A program made the translations under genes and the position numbers. Under the pieces are notes generated by a model. That model was not told the origin of the DNA. It saw only the letters and a program-made list of their open reading frames with translations, and did no database searches. A stretch of 64,000 nt of DNA, taken from contig DGYK01000031.1 of assembly GCA_002398365.1 (NCBI GenBank), forward strand, positions 25,301 through 89,300. Reading direction: 5' to 3'. Source of the DNA: Flammeovirgaceae bacterium UBA5008 (GTDB taxonomy: Bacteria > Bacteroidota > Bacteroidia > Cytophagales > Cyclobacteriaceae). Of this stretch, positions 36,097 through 46,680 are shown piece after piece. Within the stretch, counting starts at the first letter, position 1, and each line of letters opens with the position of its first letter.

Positions 36097-38157
36097 ATGG
36101 GAAAGATTGTAGTTGCAATATCATTTATCTACTTGGTTGTAATACCAAGTTACTCGCAGCACCAACCGCGCTCGATTAAATTACTGGCTAAAGTAAAGTC
36201 CAACGCTATTTTATTGCGCTGGGCACCAACCGACCCTTCAGCATGGAAGATTGGTAACACCAACGGATATTATGTGGAACGATATACGATTGCAAGAGGC
36301 ACAACACTTCTCAAAAAACCCGAGAAAGTTATCTTAACCAATGAAGCGATTAAACCAAAAGCGCTGGAACAATGGCGAGAGGATGCGTCAATAAATAAGT
36401 ATTCAGCTATTGCAGCTCAGGCGATTTATGGGAAGTCGTTTCAAGTGAAGGTTTCAAATACAAACGATTTGGCACAAATTATCAATCAATCCCGCGAACA
36501 AGAGCAACGTTTTTCATTTGCTTTGTTTGCGGCTGATCAATCATTTGCTACGGCTAGACTTTCAGCTCTTGGCTTTCTAGATAATTCTGTAAAAACAAAT
36601 GAACGTTATCTCTATCGTGTAAGCTTAATAACGGGCGATGAGAATCTGAAATCAGATACAGCACTATTTTACATCGGCTTGAAGGATAGCGTAAGACAAA
36701 CAGCACCGATCAACCTTCAAGCAAAATTTGCTGATAGATTGGTTCAATTGAGATGGCCACGATTTGCAGTGGAAAGAGAATATACCAGCTTCGTAATAGA
36801 AAGAGCAGAAGGGAAAGGCGAGTTCAAGCGTGTTAATACACTCCCTTTGATTAACACCCTTGCTACGGAAGAAACTCATTTCCAAGCAATGGACTCGCTT
36901 CCGAAAAATGGCATAGAGTATTCTTATCGCATTAGAGGGATGGATGCATTTGGTGATATCGGTCCGGAATCAGAACGTGTATCAGGGAAAGGCTTCAAGT
37001 TACTGAATGCGACAGCAGCCATTAAAAGTGCTAGAGAAAAGAAGGAAGCGATGGTGATTAACTGGGAATTATCAGGTGATCAAAATAGCATTACAGGATT
37101 TAGTGTTGAAAGATCCAGAACAGTCAATGGCACATTTGAGGCGGTAAACAAAAGCAATTTAAGTTCGACTACTTTTACTTATACAGATGACAAGCCAATA
37201 AGTACCAGTTATTACAGAATCAAAGTATTAGGAGAAAACGGACAAGAGAATTTTTCTTTTCCATATTTAGCGCAACTTGCAGACAGCGTCCCACCTGCCC
37301 CGCCAAAAGGTTTGAGAATCGTGATCGATACTTTAGGGGTTGCGAAACTTACTTGGACTCCCAATCAGGAGAATGACTTATTGGGGTATCGCGTTTATCG
37401 GTCAAATTTTGCTAAATCTGAATATTCACAAATAAACAGGGATCCTTTCCTGCAAGCTTCTTTCCTCGATTCAGTTAACATTAACCGACTTGACTCTAAA
37501 ATTTATTACAAGTTGGTGGCTATCGATCGCAGATTTAATCCCTCAGATTTTTCTGAGCCGGTAGCAGTTGAATTACCTGATATTATCCCTCCACTTCCGC
37601 CAGTTATTGAATCGGTCCTATCAACTTCGCATGGCGTAAAAATTACTTGGGGACCGAGTGCAAGTGATGATGTGCTGTATTATAAATTGTTGCGAAGGCA
37701 GCAGAATGTGACTAAATGGGATACTATCTATACGATTAATCAAAGTGATTCTCTTCAGTTTACGGATAGGAACTTGGGGGCTGGGCGAGAATACCTTTAC
37801 GTGATAATAGCCATTGACAAATCTAAACTAAAATCGCAGCTATCATCCTTTGTATCTGGCAGAATGATAAATAACCTTCCTAAGCCACCTATTACCGATA
37901 TTAAAGTGCAAGTTGATCGTGTCGAGAAAAGTATTACCCTAGTGTGGAGGTATCCAGAGAGAGACATCTCCAAATTTCTGATTTACCGTGCCGTAGATAA
38001 TGAACCGCTTACACTTTACAAGACATTATCCGGAGATAATGACAAAATGAAGGACATGAACTTAAAGATTGGGGCAGACTTTAAATTTAGAATAAAAGCA
38101 ATTGCTAAAGAAGGAGCAGAATCTGCCCTTTCGGAAGAAATTGCTATTAAATTTTAG
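36097..38157 (+). CDS. Exported fibronectin type III repeat protein
   Basis: 686 aa from the ATG at 36097, one base after the preceding stop. A TTG at 36085 is less likely because the signal peptide (MGKIVVAISFIYLVVIPSYSQ) begins at the ATG. The rest reads as a series of about five to six FnIII modules: ILLRWAPTDPSAW, NLQAKFADRLVQLRWPRF, VINWELSGDQNSITGFSVERS, VAKLTWTPNQENDLLGYRVYRS, VKITWGPSASDDVLYYKLLRR and ITLVWRYPERDISKFLIYRA. No enzyme domain or T9SS tail is visible. Surface display or linking of neighbouring proteins is the likely role. Its stop lies 3 bases before the SprB-repeat gene. Confidence 0.85.
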   Translation: MGKIVVAISFIYLVVIPSYSQHQPRSIKLLAKVKSNAILLRWAPTDPSAWKIGNTNGYYVERYTIARGTTLLKKPEKVILTNEAIKPKALEQWREDASINKYSAIAAQAIYGKSFQVKVSNTNDLAQIINQSREQEQRFSFALFAADQSFATARLSALGFLDNSVKTNERYLYRVSLITGDENLKSDTALFYIGLKDSVRQTAPINLQAKFADRLVQLRWPRFAVEREYTSFVIERAEGKGEFKRVNTLPLINTLATEETHFQAMDSLPKNGIEYSYRIRGMDAFGDIGPESERVSGKGFKLLNATAAIKSAREKKEAMVINWELSGDQNSITGFSVERSRTVNGTFEAVNKSNLSSTTFTYTDDKPISTSYYRIKVLGENGQENFSFPYLAQLADSVPPAPPKGLRIVIDTLGVAKLTWTPNQENDLLGYRVYRSNFAKSEYSQINRDPFLQASFLDSVNINRLDSKIYYKLVAIDRRFNPSDFSEPVAVELPDIIPPLPPVIESVLSTSHGVKITWGPSASDDVLYYKLLRRQQNVTKWDTIYTINQSDSLQFTDRNLGAGREYLYVIIAIDKSKLKSQLSSFVSGRMINNLPKPPITDIKVQVDRVEKSITLVWRYPERDISKFLIYRAVDNEPLTLYKTLSGDNDKMKDMNLKIGADFKFRIKAIAKEGAESALSEEIAIKF

Positions 38158-38160
38158 CGC

Positions 38161-41100
38161 ATGAAGATAACTAGGTCCGTATTTTTTTGCTTTACACTAG
38201 TTCTTGAATTGGCTTGCCTTAAAGCTGTTGGACAAGGTTTTGTCGTCACGGATGCCACTTCAGGAGTAATTCAAGGTTGCGACTGTGCTTGGGCACCTGT
38301 GCATACCTATGATGTAACATATACCTTAAATTACAATTCAGCAGGTCGCCCAACGGGTGTTAATGTTAACTATAGTTGTATAATTTTTGATGATCTAATA
38401 CCTCCTTTGTGTCCAAATACTACATGCATAAGCTCATATAGTTTTGGGTTGCCAAATGTTGACTGTTTAGACCCAACCGTTTATACAATTGGTGGTTGCA
38501 CCAGAACAGATCTTATTATTTCATGGCAACCTGTTCCTATTTTTTTACCTTCATCTACACCTAAAAACTATTGTGCGACTGAAACCATTACACTAGTGGC
38601 ACCAAACTATTATAGTAGCTACAATTGGGAGTATAGAACGCAAAATATTGGTTGGACTCAGTTTAAGAGTACTACGGCACCTACAGTTACAGTTAATGCA
38701 CAGGAAATTTTCGGTGCAAATCTTAATAGCTATATGACCGCGGCAAGCAAGAATATACAGTTTAGATATTCAGTCAGCTCATGTACACCATATAGCAATG
38801 TTTTGACAGGCTATTCTTTTTCCGCTGATCAAATTTTTGCTACAGCCGCTTCCGCAACTAAACCAACATGTGCTGGAGGATCTGATGCTACAGTTACCAT
38901 AACTAATTTAAACCGAGTATTACTTCCGAGTGAGAACTTAGTAACCAGCTTATATGCCGGTAATACTTTAGATGGAAGTAACTTACCCAATACACCTCTT
39001 AAAGGACAAGCTAATGGTATCACTGTTACTAACTTGCAAGCCGGAACCTATTATGCATTAATTGAAAGTAATTACGGTAATTGTGGAACCCCTGTTTTTG
39101 TACAAGTCATAGTTCCGCCAGGGCCACAGAGCGTATTGTCTATAGTTAGTGCGAATGTTACATCTAACTATAACGGTGCCCAGATAAGGTGCCCGGCATC
39201 AACTGACGGACAGATAACTATTAACGCAAGTGGGGGAAGCCCGCCATACAGTTACAGCGTTGATGGTTCGGCATTTGTTTCTACCAACGTATTCAATAAT
39301 AATCTGGGGGCCGGTTCTCATACAGTAAATGTGAAAGATTCATGTCCTACGCCTGCAACAGCATCTACCACAGTTAGTATTATTTCGCCACCAACGTTAA
39401 CGGTTCCGTTAGCCCTCCCCACTTTTTGCAATAATGGAAGTAATGGCCAAATCTCAATTACTGCTTCAGGTGGCACAGGTACCCTTTTCTATAGTATAAA
39501 CAATGGCTTAACATATTTTCCAAATAATAACGTATTTACAGATCTGGCCTCTGGAGATTATTTGGTCAAAGTGAAGGATTTGAATGAATGTATTGTTAAC
39601 TATGGCTCCGTTACTGTTCCAAACCCCTTAAATGCCGGATCAATCTCCATCAACCAGCCCACATGTTCGGGCACTATATATGGCACCATCTCCATCACCG
39701 GAGTATCAGGCGGCACTCCTGCCCACACGTGGCAGATTTATAACCTTTCGAATTTGGCTGTATCAACATCAAAAGCAGTTACAGATACTATCCATATAGC
39801 CTCTGGAACCTATTATGCAAAAGCGACAGATGCCAAAGGTTGTTCTGTTAACACATCTAACTTTGTCGTGAACGCTCCGATTACCGCAAGCTATACTTCT
39901 GATCCTGCCAGTTGTTCAACTGTTAGTGATGGCTCATTAACAATAACAGGTGTGACTGGTGGTAATGGCTCTTACACATATTCCATTAATAATGGACCCT
40001 TTGGCTCAAGCCCTACTTTCTCTTCATTAGCGACTGGCGCTACGTATGTATTAAAAGTAAAAGATGGGAATGATTGTGTGTTTACAATCAACAACGCTGC
40101 TGTCGCATTAAAACCGGCAATCACGGGAGCGATTTCGCAAACTTCATTTATTAATTGTTTTGGCCAGTCAACCGCTTCCATTTCTGTGACACCTTCTGGA
40201 GGCACCGCGCCTTATACATACGCTTGGTCAAATAGTGTTACCACTCAAAACAATCCAAACATTCCCGCAGGAAGTTACAATGTCACCATTACAGACAGTA
40301 AAACATGTACGGGAACAGCAAGTATTTCGATTTCTCAACCAACGGCATTAACCGTTACACCGAGTACAACCAATATCAGTTGCAAAGGTGGTAATAATGG
40401 AAGCATTAACTTAGTCGTAAACGGTGGCACTGGTTTAAAAACTTTTCTGTGGTCGAATGGCGCAACCTCTCAAAATATTTCGGGCCTTGCACCGGGATCT
40501 TATTCTGTCACAGTCACCGATGCGAATGGTTGTGTTAACAATTCCACAAGCGTAACTATAACGGAACCAGTTGCACCGGTCGCGGTTTCTCTCCAATCAA
40601 AAACGAATGCCACTTGTTTTGGTTTGTCGAATGGCAGTATTCTGGTAACTGCATCCGGAGGAACCGGAACCATTACTTACAGTAAAGATGGCACCAATTT
40701 TCAAGCGAGCGCCAGCTTTACGGGTCTCGCGCCAGGCAACTACACCATCACTGCGAAAGATGCAAACAATTGTACGCAAGTAACTTCATCCATTAGCATC
40801 ACACAACCAGCAGCGGCTCTCGCAATTTCTGGAATAGTAAAAAGTAATCCCATGTGTGCTGGCAACGCCAATGGAAGTTTGGTGGTGTCAGTTACTGGCG
40901 GCACTGCACCCTATCAATACTCCTTGGATGGTACAAACTTTGTTTTGTCTAATACCATTAGTGGATTGATGGCTGGCAATTATGTGGTGACCGTAAAAGA
41001 CGCAAATAATTGTACAGTCGTTTCTGCTTCTCAATCATTAGTCAACCCTGCAGCACTTACGGCTACGGTTAATGCTTCACCACAAAGTTGTTCAGCCATC

Positions 41101-44100
41101 GTAGACGGACGATTGACTGTTTCTGCATCTGGAGGAACAGGCGCGTTACAGTATTCCATTGATGGAACAAATTTTCAAGCCAGTTCTGTTTTTAATGGAT
41201 TGCTGGCTAACAATTATACCGTCACCATAAAGGATGCAAACAATTGTTCCATCACTCGTCCTGCAACAATTACTACGGTTACTGCCATAGCTGGCTCTAT
41301 TTCTCAAACGGCATTCATCAATTGCTTCGGACAAAGTACTGCCGCACTTAATCTTTCTGTATCCGGAGGAACAGGACCATTTACTTTCCTTTGGAATAAT
41401 GGCGCGACCTCACAGAATATTAGTTCGCTGCCTGCTGGTAATTATTCCGTTACCATGACAGACTCGAAAGGCTGCACAGGCTCAGCTAGTTTTTCAGTGA
41501 CACAACCTGTAGCGTTAACTGCCTCCACCACTACTTCCAATTACAATGGATTTGGAGTGACCTGTAATGGTGCCCCTACCGGTTTTATTAATTTGACTGT
41601 ATCAGGCGGTACTTCACCGTATACTTACGCGTGGTCGAATGGTGCAACTGTGAAAGATATTTCAAGTTTAACGGCTGGCTCGTATTCAGTTACTGTGACT
41701 GATTCGAAAGGATGCACAATTATAACATCGGCTAACTTAACTACACCCACTACAGTGGCAGTTGCGCTCGCAAGCAAAACCAATGTGACCTGCAATGGCG
41801 GAACCGATGGAGCTGTCATACTCAACGCGTCAGGAGGAGCAGGAACTTATAATTATTCAAAAGATGGAATCGTTTGGCAAGCGAGCAACACATTTACTGC
41901 TTTACCGCAAGGATCATATACATTCTTGGCGAGAGATCAGAATAACTGCAGTAGTCCAACGCCATTAGCGGTAACCATTACACAACCTGCAGCGATCACA
42001 ATCACCTTTTCCGGATTTCAAAATGCAAACTGCAGTGCGGCAGACGGAGCTGTTCAAGCGATTGCATCGGGAGGAACGGGTGCGTTAACCTATCAGTGGA
42101 GAGATCAGGCAAATAATGTCGTTGGTAATTCTTCCAACTTATCGAATGTCATTAGCGGAAATTATTCGGTAACGGTAACCGATCAATCATCATGTTCGAA
42201 AACGTTGGCCACATCTGTAGGCTCTAATGGGGGTGCTGTATTTACAGTGGGTTCACTTGTAAGTACTTCGTGTTTTAATTCTACCGATGGAAAAGCACAA
42301 GTAAATATTTCAAGTGGAGTAGGTCCATTTACAATCACCTGGAGCAGCGGAGAAACGGGCACTTCAGCTATTCAATTGCCGGGTGGTAGTAATTCAGTGA
42401 CCATAAAAGATGCAAGCAATTGTTCGGTGTCATCCACTTTTACGATTCCATCACCTGCGGCCATATCATTGAGTGTAATTACTAAAACATCTCCTGATTG
42501 TGTTGGAGGAAATAATGGTAGTATACAAGTGACAGCAATAGGAGGAAACGGTGGTTATTCGTATCAATGGAATGGTGCCAGTGGAACCAACATTCTTTCC
42601 GGAATTTCGAATGGCACATACACCTTGCAAGTAAAAGATTCTAAAAATTGTTTGTTGAGCCAAGCAATTACGCTGAATGATCCAACGCCAATTACAATTG
42701 CCACCGTAAACCAGATCGCTCCTTCTTGCGCTTCATCAGCAGATGGAAGTGTTCAAGTTTCGTCTTCCGGAGGAAACGGAGGTTTTACTTATTCATGGAA
42801 TACCGGAGCCACAGGCGCATCGATCAATGGCCTGACGGGTGGAACCTACACTGTTACGGCAAAAGATGCTAAGAATTGTGCGCAAGTAAAATCCATTACA
42901 TTGACTGCGCCTGCGCCACTCAATCTATTCATCGCTAATTCAACACAAGTCAGTTGTTTTGCCAGTGCAAATGGAAGCGTTACTCTTTCTGCTTCGGGTG
43001 GAACAGGAACCTATCAATTCTCCATCAACGGGGGAAGCACGTGGCAAACATCTCCTTCTTTTACCGACTTACCAGCAAACACCTTCACTGCTTCTACCAG
43101 AGACAGCAATGGCTGTATTGGCACAACCAGCGTAACGATCACCCAACCGTCTGGTTTATCGAGCACGATCAGTTCAACTATCAATACCACATGTGGACTG
43201 GCAAATGGTTCGGCTATTGCGTCCGGATTGGGCGGCACTGCACCTTATACGTATCAATGGTTCAACGCAGCCAACCAATTAGTCGCCTCTACCAATACAT
43301 TACAAAATGCAAGTGCCGGTAACTACGAGGTAATAACCACTGATGCAAATTCCTGCACCTTTGCAAAAATAGTTACCATTGCTCCGTCTGCGAATGTCAG
43401 TTTCTCCATCGCTAATGTGATAGCAACAAAATGTTCAACCTCTTCCGATGGATCAGCGCAGGTTTCTAATGTAGTGGGCAAAGCACCTTACACTTATTTG
43501 TGGTCGAGTGGAGAAACAACTGTTGCCGCTGCGCAATTAACGGCCGGCACCAATACAGTAAAAGTAACAGATGCCGATGGCTGTTCGTTGCAACAAACTT
43601 TTTCTGTCACTTCGCCTTCGGCAATTTCATTAATTGCTGAAACCATTTTTGCGCCTGTTTGCACTGGGGGCAACGGATCTATTCAAGTCACGGCCGCAGG
43701 AGGAACAGCTCCGTATTCATTTTTATGGAACGGTCAGCCCGGAACTTCTTTTATCCAAAACATCAAAGCGGGCAGTTATCAGTTAGAAGTGAAAGATGCC
43801 AACGGATGTTCTTTCACTAAATCTTTTTTAATGAACGACCCTCCTCCGTTTACGATTGATTTAGGTCCGGATAAAAAAATATGTACAGGAGGTATATTAA
43901 CGATTACGTCACCCATCGATGCAGCAGATTATTTGTGGACTTCCTTAGCTGGTTTTAACAAAACCGGTAAGCAAGTTACATTGACACAACCGGGCGTTTA
44001 CAAACTCCGGGTTACGAACAACAATGGTTGTATAGCCGAAGATTCATTTGAACTCACCACTTCGAATGACCTTTTGAAAGCCGACTTCCTGATGGCTCCT

Positions 44101-44616
44101 ACTGCGTATGTGAATGACACCATTATAGTAATCGATATTAGTTGGCCGCTGCCCGATCAGATCACTTGGTCATTTCCAACCGAGGCGACTGTCATTTTGC
44201 AATCGCAGGATTATTCATCCATTCTGTTTAAGAAGGAAGGAGTTTATCCGGTGAAGCTAACAGCCAAACTAGCCGAGTGTCAGAGTGAATACACGGCATC
44301 CATTGAAATACTAAAAGCAGGTGAAGCGGGTGGGGGCTCCGGAGGTGGTAGCACTGACCTGATTAAGTTGCTACAAGCATTTCCTAATCCAACAGCACAA
44401 GGCTCCGTCAATTTAAAATTAGAATTAAATGAAGTAGCTCCCGTGCGCGTGCGTTTGGTAAGCTTGCAAGGTAATGTGATTGTCACTGATTTTAGTGATA
44501 GCGGTAAGGACGCCTATGATTTTGAAATAACACTTCAAGGCGTAGCACCGGGTGTTTATTTCTTATTAGTAGATGTAAAAGATCAAAAACGAGTAGTGAG
44601 GATTGTGATTTTATAA
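38161..44616 (+). CDS. SprB-repeat adhesin with T9SS C-terminal sorting domain
   Basis: 2151 aa. After a signal peptide (residues 1-25) and an N-terminal Cys-rich part come about twenty SprB-type repeats of 70-80 residues, each with a Cys, a G-G-T/N-G-x-Y-x-Y core and a final G-x-Y-x-V-x-V-x-D. A PKD-like domain follows (PTAYVNDTIIVIDISW...), then a Gly/Ser linker and a type A sorting domain (LLQAFPNPTAQGSVNLKLEL... GVYFLLVDVKD). SprB is the mobile surface adhesin of Flavobacterium gliding and is exported by T9SS. This one sits beside a beta-barrel gene rather than a recognisable sprF. A surface adhesin or stalk is the safest reading. Confidence 0.92.
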   Translation: MKITRSVFFCFTLVLELACLKAVGQGFVVTDATSGVIQGCDCAWAPVHTYDVTYTLNYNSAGRPTGVNVNYSCIIFDDLIPPLCPNTTCISSYSFGLPNVDCLDPTVYTIGGCTRTDLIISWQPVPIFLPSSTPKNYCATETITLVAPNYYSSYNWEYRTQNIGWTQFKSTTAPTVTVNAQEIFGANLNSYMTAASKNIQFRYSVSSCTPYSNVLTGYSFSADQIFATAASATKPTCAGGSDATVTITNLNRVLLPSENLVTSLYAGNTLDGSNLPNTPLKGQANGITVTNLQAGTYYALIESNYGNCGTPVFVQVIVPPGPQSVLSIVSANVTSNYNGAQIRCPASTDGQITINASGGSPPYSYSVDGSAFVSTNVFNNNLGAGSHTVNVKDSCPTPATASTTVSIISPPTLTVPLALPTFCNNGSNGQISITASGGTGTLFYSINNGLTYFPNNNVFTDLASGDYLVKVKDLNECIVNYGSVTVPNPLNAGSISINQPTCSGTIYGTISITGVSGGTPAHTWQIYNLSNLAVSTSKAVTDTIHIASGTYYAKATDAKGCSVNTSNFVVNAPITASYTSDPASCSTVSDGSLTITGVTGGNGSYTYSINNGPFGSSPTFSSLATGATYVLKVKDGNDCVFTINNAAVALKPAITGAISQTSFINCFGQSTASISVTPSGGTAPYTYAWSNSVTTQNNPNIPAGSYNVTITDSKTCTGTASISISQPTALTVTPSTTNISCKGGNNGSINLVVNGGTGLKTFLWSNGATSQNISGLAPGSYSVTVTDANGCVNNSTSVTITEPVAPVAVSLQSKTNATCFGLSNGSILVTASGGTGTITYSKDGTNFQASASFTGLAPGNYTITAKDANNCTQVTSSISITQPAAALAISGIVKSNPMCAGNANGSLVVSVTGGTAPYQYSLDGTNFVLSNTISGLMAGNYVVTVKDANNCTVVSASQSLVNPAALTATVNASPQSCSAIVDGRLTVSASGGTGALQYSIDGTNFQASSVFNGLLANNYTVTIKDANNCSITRPATITTVTAIAGSISQTAFINCFGQSTAALNLSVSGGTGPFTFLWNNGATSQNISSLPAGNYSVTMTDSKGCTGSASFSVTQPVALTASTTTSNYNGFGVTCNGAPTGFINLTVSGGTSPYTYAWSNGATVKDISSLTAGSYSVTVTDSKGCTIITSANLTTPTTVAVALASKTNVTCNGGTDGAVILNASGGAGTYNYSKDGIVWQASNTFTALPQGSYTFLARDQNNCSSPTPLAVTITQPAAITITFSGFQNANCSAADGAVQAIASGGTGALTYQWRDQANNVVGNSSNLSNVISGNYSVTVTDQSSCSKTLATSVGSNGGAVFTVGSLVSTSCFNSTDGKAQVNISSGVGPFTITWSSGETGTSAIQLPGGSNSVTIKDASNCSVSSTFTIPSPAAISLSVITKTSPDCVGGNNGSIQVTAIGGNGGYSYQWNGASGTNILSGISNGTYTLQVKDSKNCLLSQAITLNDPTPITIATVNQIAPSCASSADGSVQVSSSGGNGGFTYSWNTGATGASINGLTGGTYTVTAKDAKNCAQVKSITLTAPAPLNLFIANSTQVSCFASANGSVTLSASGGTGTYQFSINGGSTWQTSPSFTDLPANTFTASTRDSNGCIGTTSVTITQPSGLSSTISSTINTTCGLANGSAIASGLGGTAPYTYQWFNAANQLVASTNTLQNASAGNYEVITTDANSCTFAKIVTIAPSANVSFSIANVIATKCSTSSDGSAQVSNVVGKAPYTYLWSSGETTVAAAQLTAGTNTVKVTDADGCSLQQTFSVTSPSAISLIAETIFAPVCTGGNGSIQVTAAGGTAPYSFLWNGQPGTSFIQNIKAGSYQLEVKDANGCSFTKSFLMNDPPPFTIDLGPDKKICTGGILTITSPIDAADYLWTSLAGFNKTGKQVTLTQPGVYKLRVTNNNGCIAEDSFELTTSNDLLKADFLMAPTAYVNDTIIVIDISWPLPDQITWSFPTEATVILQSQDYSSILFKKEGVYPVKLTAKLAECQSEYTASIEILKAGEAGGGSGGGSTDLIKLLQAFPNPTAQGSVNLKLELNEVAPVRVRLVSLQGNVIVTDFSDSGKDAYDFEITLQGVAPGVYFLLVDVKDQKRVVRIVIL

Positions 44617-44617
44617 T

Positions 44618-44698
44618 TACCAGTCCTTGGTCACTGGTCAATAGTCAATATTGTAATTATGACCAATGACCATTGACTAATGACTAATGACTTTTGAG
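44618..44698. repeat. Degenerate heptamer repeats (GACCAAT/GACTAAT)
   Basis: The gap between the SprB gene and the barrel gene is filled with short variants of GACCAAT, GACTAAT and their complements (GGTCACTGGTCAATAGTCAA). The 12-mer GACCAATGACCA at 44661-44672 recurs exactly inside the toxin gene at 48687-48698, and GACCAATGAC recurs at 54622-54631. Confidence 0.6.
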
Positions 44699-44714
44699 AA
44701 TTAGATAAAAGGAA

Positions 44715-46460
44715 ATGAAAAGATTAGTACCATATCATAGTTATGCTACAAGCCTAAGACTAGCTTGTTGCATCTTTGTGATTGGGGCATTTTTTCGATC
44801 AGATGTTTACAGCCAGAACCTCGAGACCATCGGTAAGGAGAAACCGATAAAAATCTCAGGTGGTGTTTCGTTGAGTCAGATTGGCTATGCCGCTAGCGGT
44901 ATAAGTAGCAGACGTGATCCTTATTCATACTACGCGACCGGAAATTTAAATGTGAGTTTGTATGGTTGGAGTATTCCACTGAGCTTTAGTTACTCCAATC
45001 AGGGAGTTTCATTCCAGCAACCCTTCAATCAATTTTCAATGCATCCCACCTACAAGTGGATTACACTTCATGCTGGATTCACCAGTATGAATTTTTCGCC
45101 TTACACTGTTGGCGGTCATTTGTTCAGTGGAGTAGGAGTAGATGCCAATCCCACTAGTAAATTACGAATAAGTGCGCTCTATGGTCGCTTTTTAAAAGCA
45201 GTTCAGCCCGACACAACGGCCGGATCAAAAGTGCAAGCTGCCTATGATCGTTATGGATATGGTATGAAGTTGGGCTATGGAGATGGTAAAGATTTTGTGG
45301 AAGCCATTGTGTTCCGGGCACAAGACGAACAACAATCAATCCGCTTCGTGCCGGAGACGCAAGGCATCTTGCCGCAGGAAAATTTAGTTCTGGGATTTAC
45401 CGGAGGCAAATCATTGTTCCAAAAATTATTAGTGCGTTTTGAGTGGGCTACCAGCGCGATCACCCGAGATACGCGCGCAGGTCAAACCACCACTGAAAAT
45501 CCGTTAGGTAATGTGGGTGGACTTTTCACTCCGCGCACTTCATCCTCTTACTACAATGCGATGAAGGCCAATGTCACCTACCAGGGCAACGGTTATTCAG
45601 TGGGAATGGGTTACGAGCGTATCGACCCGCAATACAGAACATTAGGCTCCTATTTTTTCAACAACGATTTGGAAAACATTACGGTCAACGCGGCCACGGC
45701 AGTATTACAGGGCAAAGTAAATTTGTCGGCCAACGTAGGCACGCAGCGCGATAACCTCGATGAGAGCAAAGCCACTACCATGAGGCGGGTGGTGACAGCT
45801 TTGAATGTAGCCTTTGCACCATCACAGAAATTTAACTTATCAGTTTCCTATTCGAGCTTTCAATCGTTCACCAATGTCCGTTCGCAGTTTGTGAACATCA
45901 ACCGACTCACACAGTTTGATTTTTTAGATACACTCAACTTCACACAAATTAGTCAGAACGCCAACATTAATTCCATGTATCAGTTGGGCAACAATAAAAA
46001 CAGGCGACAAACCATCAGTCTTAATTTGACCGCGCAGGATGCTTCTGATAAGCAGGGACAAGTAGAACAAAATTCCGGATTGCGTTTTTATAATTTCAAT
46101 TCATCCTATAGCCTGTCGCTGACGCCACAGAGCCTTACTCTTTCAACTTCATTTAATCTAAGTATGAGCGATGGGGTTGCATCACAATCGCGCACCTTCG
46201 GACCAACGGTGGCGGTCACAAAACAGTTCTTCGAAAAGAAATTACGAACCACGGCTTCCATCTCGCATAATGAGTCGTATGCCAATGGTTTGCATACCGG
46301 AAGTATTTTAAATGGCAGACTATCCGGCAACGTGTCGATTAAAAAGAAACATAATATTAACTTAAGCACAGTAGTAGTAAATCGAAACAGTGTTCAAGAA
46401 GGCGCAGCAAAATCCTTCACCGAATTTACTGCTACGCTTGGGTATGTGTATTCTTTTTAG
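44715..46460 (+). CDS. Outer membrane beta-barrel protein, unknown function
   Basis: 581 aa. Signal peptide with a long n-region (cleavage near SDVYSQN). The rest is alternating amphipathic strands: GNLNVSLYGWSIPLSFSYSNQG, WITLHAGFTSMNFSPYTVGG, KFNLSVSYSSFQSF, SLTLSTSFNLSMSDG. It ends in FTATLGYVYSF with a terminal Phe, as outer membrane proteins do. It is too long for a PorP/SprF protein (about 300 aa). Given its place between the SprB adhesin and the toxin gene, an anchor or export pore for one of them is a fair inference. Confidence 0.8.
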   Translation: MKRLVPYHSYATSLRLACCIFVIGAFFRSDVYSQNLETIGKEKPIKISGGVSLSQIGYAASGISSRRDPYSYYATGNLNVSLYGWSIPLSFSYSNQGVSFQQPFNQFSMHPTYKWITLHAGFTSMNFSPYTVGGHLFSGVGVDANPTSKLRISALYGRFLKAVQPDTTAGSKVQAAYDRYGYGMKLGYGDGKDFVEAIVFRAQDEQQSIRFVPETQGILPQENLVLGFTGGKSLFQKLLVRFEWATSAITRDTRAGQTTTENPLGNVGGLFTPRTSSSYYNAMKANVTYQGNGYSVGMGYERIDPQYRTLGSYFFNNDLENITVNAATAVLQGKVNLSANVGTQRDNLDESKATTMRRVVTALNVAFAPSQKFNLSVSYSSFQSFTNVRSQFVNINRLTQFDFLDTLNFTQISQNANINSMYQLGNNKNRRQTISLNLTAQDASDKQGQVEQNSGLRFYNFNSSYSLSLTPQSLTLSTSFNLSMSDGVASQSRTFGPTVAVTKQFFEKKLRTTASISHNESYANGLHTGSILNGRLSGNVSIKKKHNINLSTVVVNRNSVQEGAAKSFTEFTATLGYVYSF

Positions 46461-46680
46461 GACTTGGGACTTGGGGATGAGAACTTAGGCATTGGGACTT
46501 ACAGTATAGGAGTTAGAATTTTTTATGCTGAATATATAAAAAGAAGATAGATTGTTATGATTCAAAGTTTGGATGAATTTAAGATGTTAAAAAAGCAATT
46601 GAGGCGGCTGAGAGGATTTATAGCAATGTTTACAATTGGAATTACTTTGATAAGGATACCGTTCGCAAACAATTAGTTCA
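46461..46680. other. Intergenic repeats and a gene remnant before the toxin gene
   Basis: 46461-46505 carries direct repeats of GACTTGGG/GACTTAGG type. At 46557-46684 two reading frames together read like the end of a protein: SLDEFK in one frame, then DVKKAIEAAERIYSNVYNW in another, ending NYFDKDTVRKQLVQ. This looks like a frameshifted 3' fragment. I cannot name the family. Confidence 0.3.
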
